A stretch of DNA of 64,000 bases. It comes from Paracoccus kondratievae. GTDB lineage: Bacteria; Pseudomonadota; Alphaproteobacteria; Rhodobacterales; Rhodobacteraceae. Positions 18,467 through 26,862 of the stretch are shown one piece after another. The notes under the pieces were generated by a model. It was not told the DNA's origin, ran no database searches, and saw nothing but the letters and a program-made list of their open reading frames with translations. Location of the stretch: NCBI RefSeq assembly GCF_009301415.1, contig NZ_CP045073.1:1379501-1443500 (forward strand), read 5' to 3'. Every line of letters begins with the position of its first letter. Position 1 is the stretch's first letter. A program made the position numbers and the translations under genes.

Positions 18467-19729
18467 ATGCGCAGAGTTGTCGTCACCGGACTGGGGATGG
18501 TCACACCGCTGGCCTCGGGGGTCGAAGAGACCTGGTCGAGACTGCTGGCCGGAGAATCCGGTGCCGGCCTGATCACTCGTTTCGACACCAAGGATGTGGC
18601 GACGAAATACGCCTGCGAAATTCCGTTCGGGGATGGTTCGAACGGCACATTCAATCCCGATGACTGGATGGAGGCCAAGGACCGCCGCAAGGTGGACGAT
18701 TTTATCGTCTATGGCATGGCCGCTGCCGAGCAGGCCGTCCGCGATTCCGGCTGGGTGCCCGAAAACGAGACTGACCGCGAGCGTACCGGCGTGCTGATCG
18801 GTTCGGGCATCGGCGGGTTGCAGTCGATCGCCGAAACTGCGGTTCTGATCAAAGAGCGCGGACCGAAACGGGTGTCGCCCTTCTTTATTCCCGGGGCGCT
18901 GATCAACCTTGTTTCAGGGCAGGTCTCGATCCGCTTTGGTTTCAAGGGGCCGAACCATGCAGTAGTGACCGCCTGTTCGACCGGCGCCCATGCTATCGGT
19001 GATGCGGCGCGGCTGATTGCCCTGGGCGACGCTGACGTTATGATCGCTGGCGGCACCGAAAGCCCGATCTGCGAGATCGGCATCGCCGGCTTCAACGCCT
19101 GCAAGGCACTGTCCACCAAGCGCGAGGCTGATCCGAAGGCGGCTTCGCGGCCCTGGGACGTGGATCGCGACGGCTTTGTCATGGGCGAAGGCGCGGGCGT
19201 TCTGGTGCTTGAGGAATACGAGCACGCCAAGGCCCGTGGCGCGCATATCTATGCCGAGATTCTGGGCTATGGTCTGTCGGGCGACGCCTATCACATCACC
19301 GCGCCAAGCGAGGATGGCGAAGGCGGTTTCCGCAGCATGTCCAATGCCTTGGCTCGTGCCAGTATCAAGCCGGGCGATCTGGATTATATCAACGCGCATG
19401 GCACCTCGACCATGGCCGACGTGATCGAGCTTGGCGCGGTCGAGCGGCTGCTTGGCGATGCGGCTGGCAATGTGGTGATGTCCTCGACCAAGTCGAGCAC
19501 CGGCCATCTTTTGGGCGCGGCAGGCGCGGTCGAGGCGATCTTCTGTATTCTCGCCTTGCGTGACCAGATCTGTCCGCCGACCATCAACCTTGACAATCCG
19601 GCGCGTGAAACGCCCGTCGATCTGGCCGCCAATGCTGCTGTGCGCCGCAAGGTGGATTACGTGCTGTCGAACAGCTTTGGCTTTGGCGGCACCAACGCCA
19701 GCCTGGTGATGGGACGGGTCAAGGAATGA
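18467..19729 (+). CDS. fabF: 3-oxoacyl-[acyl-carrier-protein] synthase II
   Basis: Condensing enzyme of fatty-acid elongation, 420 residues. The catalytic triad is visible: Cys in TACSTGAHAIGDA (about residue 170), His in NAHGTSTMADVIE (about 311) and His in SSTGHLLGAAGAVEA (about 347). The thiolase-fold end motif NSFGFGGTNASL is present. The start at 18467 (MRRVVVTGLGMVTP) follows the ribosome site GAAGGAG. acpP is not adjacent in this window. The gene overlaps mltG by 4 nt, and the 236-nt region upstream is shared with the divergent telA gene. Confidence 0.96.
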   Translation: MRRVVVTGLGMVTPLASGVEETWSRLLAGESGAGLITRFDTKDVATKYACEIPFGDGSNGTFNPDDWMEAKDRRKVDDFIVYGMAAAEQAVRDSGWVPENETDRERTGVLIGSGIGGLQSIAETAVLIKERGPKRVSPFFIPGALINLVSGQVSIRFGFKGPNHAVVTACSTGAHAIGDAARLIALGDADVMIAGGTESPICEIGIAGFNACKALSTKREADPKAASRPWDVDRDGFVMGEGAGVLVLEEYEHAKARGAHIYAEILGYGLSGDAYHITAPSEDGEGGFRSMSNALARASIKPGDLDYINAHGTSTMADVIELGAVERLLGDAAGNVVMSSTKSSTGHLLGAAGAVEAIFCILALRDQICPPTINLDNPARETPVDLAANAAVRRKVDYVLSNSFGFGGTNASLVMGRVKE

Positions 19730-20904
19730 TCTGGCGCCATATCGCGTCGAACTTCCTGACACTGCTGATTGTGGTGCTGATTGCGGTTGCGGCCGCGGTC
19801 GCCTGGGGCAAGCATGAATACGACCGGCCTGGCCCAAGCGCCGTGGCTGCTTGTGTGCGTGTCGCGCCTGGCGCCAGCCTGAACGCGATCAGTCAGCAGT
19901 TGGCCGAACAGGGCGTGATCTCGAACGCCTATGTCTTTCGGGTCGGCGCTGATTATGAAGGCAAGTCGCGCAATCTGAAATTCGGCTCGTATCTGGTCCC
20001 TCCGCAGGCCAGCATGGCCGAAATCTCTCGCGTCATTACCGCAGGCGGCCCCAGCACCTGTGGCACCGAGGTCGTGTTCCGCATAGGTGTGCGCGAAAAC
20101 TCGGTGATCCTGCGGGACATGGATTCCGAAACTGGCGTTTTTGCCGAACAGGCGAAATACAACCCCGCCACCGAGCCTGCACCTGAGGTCATTGCCGCCG
20201 CCGAGCAAAAGCCGGACGCGCGGCTGCGTATTTCGGTCGCGGAGGGCGTGACCAGTTGGCAGGTGGCCGAGGGTCTGAAGCAAGCAGGTTTCCTGGGCGG
20301 CGAGGTCGGCAGGCTTCCTGCCGAGGGCAGCCTCGCGCCCGACACCTATGATGTCGAAAAGGGTGCGGATCGCGCCACCCTGCTGGCCGAAATGGCGCGG
20401 CGGCAATCGTCGATCCTGGCCTCGGCGTGGGAGGCGCGGGCGCCGGATCTGCCCTATGCTTCGCCCGAAGAGGCGCTGATCATGGCCTCGATTATCGAAA
20501 AAGAAACCGGGATCCCGGAAGAGCGTCGCGTGGTCGCCAGTGTCTTTGTGAACCGGTTGCGCCAGGGAATGCGACTGGAGACCGACCCGACCGTGATCTA
20601 CGGCATCACTGGCGGCAAAGGGGTTCTTGATCGCGGCATTCGCGGCTCTGAGCTGCGGCGGCGCACGCCTTATAACACCTATCAGGTGGACGGGCTGCCT
20701 CCGACGCCGATCGCCAATCCGGGCCGGGCTGCCATCGAGGCAGCGCTGAACCCCGAGGATACGGACTACGTCTTCTTTGTCGCGGACGGTTCGGGTGGTC
20801 ACGCCTTTGCCCGGACGCTGGAAGAGCACAACAGCAATGTTGCCCGGTGGCGTGAGATCGAGCGTCAGCGCGGACAGCCGCTTTCCCCGGTTCAGGGTGA
20901 CTAG
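19726..20904 (+). CDS. mltG: Endolytic peptidoglycan transglycosylase MltG
   Basis: Inner-membrane lytic transglycosylase that cuts nascent glycan strands, 392 residues. One N-terminal transmembrane helix (FLTLLIVVLIAVAAAVAW) is followed by a LysM-like region and the YceG catalytic domain with ASIIEKETGIPEERRVVAS (catalytic Glu about residue 258), NRLRQGMRLETDPTVIYGI and NTYQVDGLPPTPIANPG. It is translationally coupled to fabF by ATGA, a common pairing in Rhodobacteraceae. A strong terminator follows. Confidence 0.95.
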   Translation: MIWRHIASNFLTLLIVVLIAVAAAVAWGKHEYDRPGPSAVAACVRVAPGASLNAISQQLAEQGVISNAYVFRVGADYEGKSRNLKFGSYLVPPQASMAEISRVITAGGPSTCGTEVVFRIGVRENSVILRDMDSETGVFAEQAKYNPATEPAPEVIAAAEQKPDARLRISVAEGVTSWQVAEGLKQAGFLGGEVGRLPAEGSLAPDTYDVEKGADRATLLAEMARRQSSILASAWEARAPDLPYASPEEALIMASIIEKETGIPEERRVVASVFVNRLRQGMRLETDPTVIYGITGGKGVLDRGIRGSELRRRTPYNTYQVDGLPPTPIANPGRAAIEAALNPEDTDYVFFVADGSGGHAFARTLEEHNSNVARWREIERQRGQPLSPVQGD

Positions 20905-20916
20905 ATTCGGCAGTTG

Positions 20917-20938
20917 ACGGGGGCGTTTTCGCCCCCGT
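20917..20938 (+). terminator. Terminator after mltG
   Basis: ACGGGGGCG and CGCCCCCGT form a perfect 9-bp stem with a TTTT loop, 13 nt after the mltG stop. It separates the fabF-mltG unit from the GTA cluster. Confidence 0.7.
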
Positions 20939-21029
20939 TGCATATTGCGTGCGCTGAGGTGTTGCGCGGCCCATCCTGTTGTTTTCAGTGATTTATTTTG
21001 AGATGCCGAACTCAACCAATGGGTTCTTA

Positions 21030-21058
21030 TTGACTTTGCGAACGCCCTAAAGTAGAAA
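21030..21058 (+). promoter_or_regulatory. Predicted promoter of the GTA cluster
   Basis: TTGACT at 21030-21035, a 17-nt spacer and TAGAAA at 21053-21058 resemble a sigma70 promoter. Transcription would start near 21065, leaving a leader of about 100 nt before g1. The upstream region 20940-21028 is relatively AT-rich and would be the place for activator binding. Confidence 0.5.
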
Positions 21059-21082
21059 TTACCCATGCTGGGAGAGGTGGGC

Positions 21083-21118
21083 AAGCGGCCGGGTCGGATG
21101 ACCCGAGGCCGCTTTTTT
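21083..21118 (+). terminator. Intrinsic-terminator-like hairpin in the GTA leader
   Basis: AAGCGGCC (21083-21090) pairs with GGCCGCTT (21107-21114), and GGGTC with GACCC inside it. This gives a 13-bp stem with a 2-nt bulge and a GGAT loop. Six T residues (21113-21118) follow immediately. The hairpin lies downstream of the predicted promoter and 48 nt before the first GTA gene, so it should stop basal transcription unless bypassed. Confidence 0.72.
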
Positions 21119-21165
21119 CATTTCTTGCTCGTGCGGACAGACACACGAGGGCAGGACGATCAGGA

Positions 21166-21528
21166 ATGACGATGAATTTCGATCCGGGGCCGGAGGCACC
21201 GGAAGGGCCTTTCGTGCCCGGCGCCGCCGCGGCGCCTGACATGGATGTGCTTGCGATCGCGGATGGGCTGTTCCGGTCTTATGCGGCGGATCTTGCCCGA
21301 TTGCGGGCCAAGATTCAGGCCGGCGAGATGGACGAGTTGAAGGAATCCGTCCGGATGGTGCGCGACCTGAGGGCCGCGACCCAACTGGTGCTGGAGGAAA
21401 GGAGCAAGGTTGACAAGCTTCGCAAGGAAGCTGCCGGACAGGTCGGCGCGGGAACGCTTGACCTTGTCGCGGCACGCGATGAGATCGGGCGCCGCCTGGC
21501 TTGCCTGCGCCGCGCAGGAGGAGGTTGA
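21166..21528 (+). CDS. GTA protein g1 (small-terminase-like)
   Basis: First gene of the RcGTA-type cluster, 120 residues. The RcGTA g1 family is described as the small terminase partner TerS, acting with TerL in headful DNA packaging. The sequence is mostly helical with MVRDLRAATQLVLEERSKV and a charged C-terminus. An ATG 6 nt downstream (21172) is an alternative start with a better-placed AGGA. It overlaps g2 by about 50 nt. Identification relies mainly on position ahead of the terminase. Confidence 0.75.
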   Translation: MTMNFDPGPEAPEGPFVPGAAAAPDMDVLAIADGLFRSYAADLARLRAKIQAGEMDELKESVRMVRDLRAATQLVLEERSKVDKLRKEAAGQVGAGTLDLVAARDEIGRRLACLRRAGGG

Positions 21529-22819
21529 CGAATTCCTGGGCAGCCTTGGCGACAATGCCCTTGCGGCACTGCCCTGGCTGTTCGAGTTCTGGGCGCTGCC
21601 GCATCAGTTGCCGCCCGAGGGCGACTGGAAATCCTGGGTGATCATGGGGGGACGCGGCGCGGGCAAGACCCGCGCCGGTGCCGAATGGGTGCGCATGCAG
21701 GTTGAAGGAGCTACCCCAGATGCGCCGGGCCGTGCCCGTCGCCTTGCGCTGGTTAGCGAGACCTTTGATCAGGCGCGTGACGTCATGGTCTTTGGCGAGT
21801 CGGGGATTTTGGCCTGCTCGCCTCCGGATCGCCGTCCGGTGTGGGAGGCGGGACGGAGGCGGTTGGTCTGGGCAAATGGCGCCACCGCACAGGTTTATTC
21901 GGCGCATGAGCCCGAGGCGCTGCGTGGTCCGCAATTCGATGCCGCCTGGGTCGATGAACTGGCCAAGTGGAAGAAGGCCGAGGAGACCTGGGACATGCTG
22001 CAATTTGCCCTGCGTCTGGGGGAACACCCTCAGCAGGTGGTGACGACGACGCCAAAGAATGTCCCGGTGTTGAAGCGGATTCTGGGTAATGCCTCGACCG
22101 TGACCACCCATGCGCCGACCGATGCCAACCGTGCCTATCTGGCCGAGAGCTTTCTTGCCGAGGTCGAGGCGCGCTATGCGGGCACACGGCTTGGGCGGCA
22201 GGAGCTTGAGGGGCTGCTTCTTGAAGATGTCGACGGCGCGCTTTGGACGACTTCGATGCTTGAACGGTGCAGGGTCGATGCGGCCCCGACGCTATCGCGT
22301 ATGGTGGTTGCGGTCGATCCCGCGGTGACGGGCGGGGCTGGCGCTGATGAATGCGGCATCGTCGTCGCCGGGGTGGTGGCCGAGGGTCCGGTGACCGACT
22401 GGCGGGCCTATGTGCTTGAGGATGCCTCGGTCCGGGGCGGGCCGTCTGATTGGGCGCGGGCGGCAATTCAGGCGATGGAGCGGCATGGCGGCGAGCGGCT
22501 GGTGGCCGAGGTCAATCAGGGCGGCGATCTGGTGGAAAGTGTTTTGCGCCAGATCGACCCGCTGGTGCCCTTTCGCGCCTTGCGTGCCGGGCGGGGCAAG
22601 GGGTTGCGGGCCGAGCCGGTCGCGGCGCTTTATGAGCAGGGTCGGGTTCACCACCTGCGCGGCCTGGGGATCCTTGAAGATCAGATGTGCCGCATGACCG
22701 TCGCGGGCTATGGTGGCAAGGGCTCACCGGATCGTCTGGATGCTCTGGTCTGGGCTATTCACGAGCTGATGATTGAGCCGGCGGCGCATTATACGCGTCC
22801 TGCGGTACGCGCGCTCTAG
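21479..22819 (+). CDS. GTA large terminase TerL (g2)
   Basis: Packaging motor ATPase and nuclease, 446 residues. The ATPase half has Walker A MGGRGAGKTRAG (Lys about residue 63) and an acidic Walker B-like FDAAWVDELAKW. The nuclease half shows AVDPAVTGGAGADECGIVV (metal-binding Asp about residue 280) and GKGSPDRLDALVWA near the end. The ATG at 21479 gives a normal N-terminus; an upstream TTG at 21410 would overlap g1 much more deeply. GTA terminases package random host DNA of a few kilobases. Confidence 0.93.
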   Translation: MRSGAAWLACAAQEEVDEFLGSLGDNALAALPWLFEFWALPHQLPPEGDWKSWVIMGGRGAGKTRAGAEWVRMQVEGATPDAPGRARRLALVSETFDQARDVMVFGESGILACSPPDRRPVWEAGRRRLVWANGATAQVYSAHEPEALRGPQFDAAWVDELAKWKKAEETWDMLQFALRLGEHPQQVVTTTPKNVPVLKRILGNASTVTTHAPTDANRAYLAESFLAEVEARYAGTRLGRQELEGLLLEDVDGALWTTSMLERCRVDAAPTLSRMVVAVDPAVTGGAGADECGIVVAGVVAEGPVTDWRAYVLEDASVRGGPSDWARAAIQAMERHGGERLVAEVNQGGDLVESVLRQIDPLVPFRALRAGRGKGLRAEPVAALYEQGRVHHLRGLGILEDQMCRMTVAGYGGKGSPDRLDALVWAIHELMIEPAAHYTRPAVRAL

Positions 22820-22893
22820 CGGCTTCGGCGCCGCTTTTGCGGGGCTGTCGCATGGATATTTGGACACGGAAGAACGGGTCATGGGGCTCGTGA

Positions 22894-22918
22894 GGGTCGC
22901 GGTCAGCGGCCCTTTTTT
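22894..22918 (+). terminator. Second intrinsic-terminator-like hairpin, between g2 and g3
   Basis: GGGTCGC (22894-22900) pairs with GCGGCCC (22906-22912) with one G-T wobble and a GGTCA loop, followed by six T residues (22913-22918). It sits in the 122-nt gap after the terminase stop and 23 nt before the portal start. The portal gene has its own ribosome site (AGGAGGAG) just after it. Confidence 0.6.
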
Positions 22919-22941
22919 CTTGGGATTTTCAGGAGGAGCCT

Positions 22942-24135
22942 ATGGCATTTCCCTGGTTCGGGCGGAATGGGGTATCGGCGCGGCCAACCACCGCAGTCGA
23001 GAAAAAGGCCAGCGCCGCCGGTAAGGTAGTGGCGTTGGCAGCGGGGTCAGGTCGGGTTGTCTGGTCCCCGCGTGATACGGTCAGCCTGACCAATGCCGGG
23101 TTCATCGGCAATCCGGTCGGTTTCCGAGCCGTACGGCTGATTGCCGAAGCGGCGGCTGCGGTGCCGCTGATCTGTCAGGACCGAGAGCGGCGTTATGACG
23201 TGCATCCGGTGCTGGATCTGCTGCGCAGGCCCAATCCGGCGCAGGGCCGTGCCGAGATATTCGAGGCGCTTTATGGCCAGATCCTGTTAAGCGGTAACGG
23301 TTATCTGGAGGCGGTCGGTATGGGGCCCAAAGGCCTGCCTGCGGAGCTGCATGTCTTGCGCGCTGATCGGATGGCGGTGGTGCCGGGGCCGGATGGTTGG
23401 CCCATCGCCTATGAATATGGTGTGGGTGGCCGCAAGGTTCGGTTCGATATGGCGGGCAGTCCCGATCCGATTTGCCATATCCGCAGCTTTCATCCTTTGG
23501 ACGATCATTATGGGCTGTCGCCGATGCAGGCGGCTGCGGTGGCTGTCGATGTCCACAACAGCGCTTCGAGCTGGTCGAAGGCTTTGCTGGATAATGCTGC
23601 GCGGCCTTCCGGCGCTATCGTCTATCGCGGTGCAGATGGGCAGGGGAACCTGTCGCCCGACCAGTATGAACGGTTGGTTGCCGAGATGGAGATGCATCAT
23701 CAGGGCGCCCGTAATGCCGGTCGACCGATGCTGTTGGAGGGCGGGTTGGACTGGAAGCCGATGGGGTTTTCCCCCTCGGACATGGAGTTTCATCAGACCA
23801 AGCTGGCCGCTGCACGCGAGATTGCACAGGCTTTTGGCGTGCCACCCATGCTGATCGGTATTCCGGGCGAGGCGACCTATGCCAACTACGCCGAGGCGCA
23901 TCGGGCGTTTTATCGGCTGACGGTTCTGCCTCTGGTCTCGCGCGTGGCGAGTGCCGTGGCGTGGTGGCTGTCCGAGCATCTGGGCAATGAGATCGACTTG
24001 CGTGCCGATCCGGATCAGGTGCCTGCGCTTGCTGAGGAACGCGACGCCCAATGGCGGCGTGTCGGCGAGGCGGCCTTTCTGAGCGAGGCGGAAAAGCGCG
24101 CGGTTCTGGGCCTGCCGCCTGCGCAGGAGGACTAG
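22942..24135 (+). CDS. GTA portal protein (g3, HK97 type)
   Basis: Dodecameric portal through which DNA enters the capsid, 397 residues. HK97 portal features include NPVGFRAVRLIAEAAAAVPL, HPVLDLLRRPNP and the middle YGLSPMQAAAVAVDVHNS. Toward the end come AREIAQAFGVPPMLIG and TYANYAEAHRAFYRLTV. A strong ribosome site (CAGGAGGAG) precedes the ATG. g3.5 follows one nucleotide after the stop. Confidence 0.94.
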   Translation: MAFPWFGRNGVSARPTTAVEKKASAAGKVVALAAGSGRVVWSPRDTVSLTNAGFIGNPVGFRAVRLIAEAAAAVPLICQDRERRYDVHPVLDLLRRPNPAQGRAEIFEALYGQILLSGNGYLEAVGMGPKGLPAELHVLRADRMAVVPGPDGWPIAYEYGVGGRKVRFDMAGSPDPICHIRSFHPLDDHYGLSPMQAAAVAVDVHNSASSWSKALLDNAARPSGAIVYRGADGQGNLSPDQYERLVAEMEMHHQGARNAGRPMLLEGGLDWKPMGFSPSDMEFHQTKLAAAREIAQAFGVPPMLIGIPGEATYANYAEAHRAFYRLTVLPLVSRVASAVAWWLSEHLGNEIDLRADPDQVPALAEERDAQWRRVGEAAFLSEAEKRAVLGLPPAQED

Positions 24136-24136
24136 G

Positions 24137-24370
24137 ATGGAGGGCTCGCGTTTCGTCAAGGAGCCCTTTGACTGGCATGACCAGCGCCTCAACACCCAAG
24201 AGCGGATCATGGCGCTGCAGTTTGGTCAGGTCGAGCGCCGGCTGGAGCGGATCGAGGCGCTGATCGAAGGGCTGGAGCGGCGCTTATGGATGACGGTTTA
24301 TGGCGTTGTCGCGGTGATCCTGACCCAGGCCGTGCAATCGATCATGACCTTTACGCCAAAAGGGGGATAG
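24137..24370 (+). CDS. GTA small membrane protein g3.5
   Basis: A 77-residue protein with an amphipathic helix (QVERRLERIEALIEGLERR) followed by one transmembrane helix (MTVYGVVAVILTQAVQSIM). It occupies the g3.5 position of RcGTA-like clusters between portal and protease. Function is unknown; a capsid or holin-like role is only a guess. It is packed tightly against both neighbours. Confidence 0.75.
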   Translation: MEGSRFVKEPFDWHDQRLNTQERIMALQFGQVERRLERIEALIEGLERRLWMTVYGVVAVILTQAVQSIMTFTPKGG

Positions 24371-24371
24371 C

Positions 24372-24908
24372 GTGAATTCAAAGGATTACGGGCTGGAGTT
24401 GAAGTTTGCGGCGGGATCGTCCCTGATCTTGGACGGTACGCGGATCGAGGGCTATGCCAGCCTGTTCGGCGTTACGGATCAGGGCGGCGATGTCGTCTTG
24501 CGCGGGGCCTATGCCGAAAGCCTGAGGCGGCTTGCCGCGCGCGGCGACCGTGTGCGGATGCTGTGGCAGCATGACCCGACCCGGCCGATCGGCGTTTGGG
24601 ACGAGATACGAGAGGACGAGCGGGGTCTGTGGGTCGCGGGTAGGCTTTTGCCCGACATTGCCCAGGCCCGCGAGGCGGCGGCGCTGATCGCTGCTGGTGC
24701 CATCGACGGGTTGTCGATCGGCTATCGCACAATTTCGGCCGAGCGTGATGCCAAGGGCCGGCGGCGGCTGACCGAGGTCGAGCTGTGGGAGGTGTCCTTG
24801 GTCACCTTTCCCATGCTTGCCGAGGCAAAGGTGGGCCGAAAATCAGGCGGGATCGACGAACTGGCAGCGGCTTTTCGGGCCGCAACGCAGGCGCTGCGCG
24901 CCGAATGA
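24372..24908 (+). CDS. GTA prohead protease (g4, HK97 family)
   Basis: Serine protease of the U35/HK97 family that cleaves the capsid delta domain during maturation, 178 residues. Visible family elements are EGYASLFGVTDQGGDVV, MLWQHDPTRPIG (probable catalytic His) and SIGYRT (probable catalytic Ser region), then LWEVSLVTFPMLAEAKV. The start is a GTG one nucleotide after g3.5. Confidence 0.92.
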   Translation: MNSKDYGLELKFAAGSSLILDGTRIEGYASLFGVTDQGGDVVLRGAYAESLRRLAARGDRVRMLWQHDPTRPIGVWDEIREDERGLWVAGRLLPDIAQAREAAALIAAGAIDGLSIGYRTISAERDAKGRRRLTEVELWEVSLVTFPMLAEAKVGRKSGGIDELAAAFRAATQALRAE

Positions 24909-24930
24909 TTTCATCCAAATGGAGGGGAGC

Positions 24931-26097
24931 ATGACCGAGGTGAAAGCCGCGGCCGGGACAGAACTGCCCGGAGAACTGGGGGCTGAAATGCTGGGATTCG
25001 TAAATGAACTCAAGCAGTTTCGCTCAGACATTCAGAAACAACTGAAAGTACAGGAAGATCGCATGACCATCATGGACCGCAAGAGCATTTCCCGGGCGCG
25101 TGCCCCTTTGTCGGCTGAGGCCGATCAGGGCGCGCCCTATCAAAAGGCGTTTGACGCCTATGTCCGCCATGGGGACGATGCGGCGCTGCGCGGGTTGCCG
25201 TTGGAAGGTAAGGCAATGACCTCGACCTCGGATGGCGGGTTCCTTGTTGCTCCGACCGTGGCGATGCAGGTGCAGGACGTTCTGACCGGCACCGCCTCGT
25301 TGCGACGGATTGCCAATGTCGTGACAGTGGAATCGGCGAGCTATGAGGTGCTGGTCGATATGGGCGATATCGCCCATGGTTGGGCGAGCGAGGATACCGC
25401 TCAGGCTGAGACGGGTACGCCGACCGTTCAGCGGGTCGTGATTCCGGTGCACGAGCTTTCTGCCATGCCCAAGGCGAGCCAGCGCCTGCTGGACGACAGT
25501 GCCTTTGACGTCGAAAGCTGGCTTGCCGGTCGGATTGCCGACAAATTTTCCCGAGCGGAGGCAGCAGCCTTTGTCAAAGGCGACGGTATCAACAAGCCCA
25601 AGGGATTCCTGACCCATGCTACGGCGCCCCATCATGAGGCTGGTGATTCCAGGATCGGAACCTTGCTGTCAGGTGGTGATGGAGATTTTGCCGAAGGGAA
25701 TCCGGCAGATGCTTTGATCGACCTGGTTTATTCGCTGGGCGCGCAATATCGGGCCAATGCAAGCTTTGTCATGAACTCGAAGACCGCTGCGGCGGTGCGC
25801 AAGATGCGCGATGCCGATGGCCGGTTTTTGTGGACGGACTCGCTGGCTTTGGGGCAGCCGGCGCAGTTGCTGGGCTATCCGGTGCTGATCTGCGAAGAGA
25901 TGCCTGATATCGCCCGTGGCGCTGCTGCGATCGCCTTTGGTGATTTTCGCGCCGGCTATACCATCGTCGAGCGTCCCGATCTGCGCGTCCTGCGCGACCC
26001 GTTCTCGGCCAAGCCGCATGTTCTGTTTTATGCCACCAAGCGCGTTGGCGGCGGCGTCACTGATGCCCGCGCCATCAAGCTGATGATCTTCGGCTGA
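24931..26097 (+). CDS. GTA major capsid protein (g5, HK97 fold)
   Basis: Major capsid protein, 388 residues before processing. The start ATG at 24931 follows GGAGGGGAG. The N-terminal ~100 residues are a helical scaffolding (delta) domain with QFRSDIQKQLKVQEDRM. It is probably removed by g4 near the segment before GGFLVAPTVAMQVQDVL. The mature HK97 core shows ASYEVLVDMG, SAMPKASQRLLDDSAFDVE, FVKGDGINKPKGFL and RVGGGVTDARAIK at the end. Confidence 0.94.
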   Translation: MTEVKAAAGTELPGELGAEMLGFVNELKQFRSDIQKQLKVQEDRMTIMDRKSISRARAPLSAEADQGAPYQKAFDAYVRHGDDAALRGLPLEGKAMTSTSDGGFLVAPTVAMQVQDVLTGTASLRRIANVVTVESASYEVLVDMGDIAHGWASEDTAQAETGTPTVQRVVIPVHELSAMPKASQRLLDDSAFDVESWLAGRIADKFSRAEAAAFVKGDGINKPKGFLTHATAPHHEAGDSRIGTLLSGGDGDFAEGNPADALIDLVYSLGAQYRANASFVMNSKTAAAVRKMRDADGRFLWTDSLALGQPAQLLGYPVLICEEMPDIARGAAAIAFGDFRAGYTIVERPDLRVLRDPFSAKPHVLFYATKRVGGGVTDARAIKLMIFG

Positions 26098-26111
26098 TCC
26101 AGGGCCGAAGC

Positions 26112-26191
26112 GGGGCCGCGCGGATTTCATGCCCGCCTTACCGGCAAGTGCAACTGTCCGCGCGCGCGAGGGCGGGCAGCGGCGCGGCCCC
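26112..26191 (+). other. Extended stem-loop between capsid and g6
   Basis: GGGGCCGCGC (26112-26121) is perfectly complementary to GCGCGGCCCC (26182-26191). Nested inside, GCCCGCC (26131-26137) pairs with GGCGGGC (26171-26177). It lies 14 nt after the capsid stop in a 141-nt gap, the longest inside the cluster. A short CTTTC follows, not a full T-run. It may protect the capsid mRNA end or partly terminate. Confidence 0.5.
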
Positions 26192-26238
26192 TTTCGTGAC
26201 CCGAGGATGCGGCACCCCAGCGAATGGGAGAATAGAAG

Positions 26239-26862
26239 ATGATGCTTGAGGAAGTGACAGCGCCTGTAGCCGAGGCGCTGCCCGTCGCGGTGTTGCGCAA
26301 TCACTTGCGGCTGGGCTGTGGTTTTGGCGGGCCTGGTGCTGAGGATGTGGCCGAGACCGCGGCTTTGGCGGGCTATCTGCGCGCTGCCATTGCCGCAATC
26401 GAGGCGCGTACCGGCAAGGTGCTGCTGACGCGGCGGTTTCGGCTGCAGCTGGAGCGGTGGCGAGATACGCAGGGCCAGCCGCTGCCGCTGGCCCCGGTCG
26501 AGGCGGTCGAGGGGGTTGAGATCCTTGACGCCACGGGGGCAGGGACGGTGCTTGATCCTGCGCGCTATCGTCTGGTGCGGGATATGCAACGACCGGTGCT
26601 GAAGCCGGTGGGCGTTTTTCTGCCATCTGTCCCGCACGGGGGATGCGTGACGATCAGCTTTCTGGCTGGTTTCGGGGCTGACTGGTCCCGGGTTCCGGCT
26701 GATCTGGCGCAGGCGGCGCTGATGCTGGCTGCGCATTATCACGAGGACCGCAGTTTTGAGGGCATCCAGAGTGCGCTGCCTTTCGATGTCAGTGTGCTGA
26801 TTGAACGCTGGCGCTCTGTCCGGGTGCTGGGAGGGCGCGGCAATTCGCGTGGCGGTGCATGA
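26239..26862 (+). CDS. GTA head-tail connector g6
   Basis: A 207-residue adaptor of the gp6-like connector family that binds the portal ring. Typical elements are YLRAAIAAIEARTGKVLLTR, a central beta region, and the C-terminal LAQAALMLAAHYHEDRSFEG followed by LPFDVSVLIERWR. The stop overlaps the start of g7 by 4 nt. Confidence 0.85.
   Translation: MMLEEVTAPVAEALPVAVLRNHLRLGCGFGGPGAEDVAETAALAGYLRAAIAAIEARTGKVLLTRRFRLQLERWRDTQGQPLPLAPVEAVEGVEILDATGAGTVLDPARYRLVRDMQRPVLKPVGVFLPSVPHGGCVTISFLAGFGADWSRVPADLAQAALMLAAHYHEDRSFEGIQSALPFDVSVLIERWRSVRVLGGRGNSRGGA

Noticed and set aside
22773..23024. An 83-codon plus-strand frame between g2 and g3
   Set aside because: It overlaps the terminase end and the portal start, contains the terminator-like hairpin, and has no known GTA counterpart; the portal ribosome site lies inside it.
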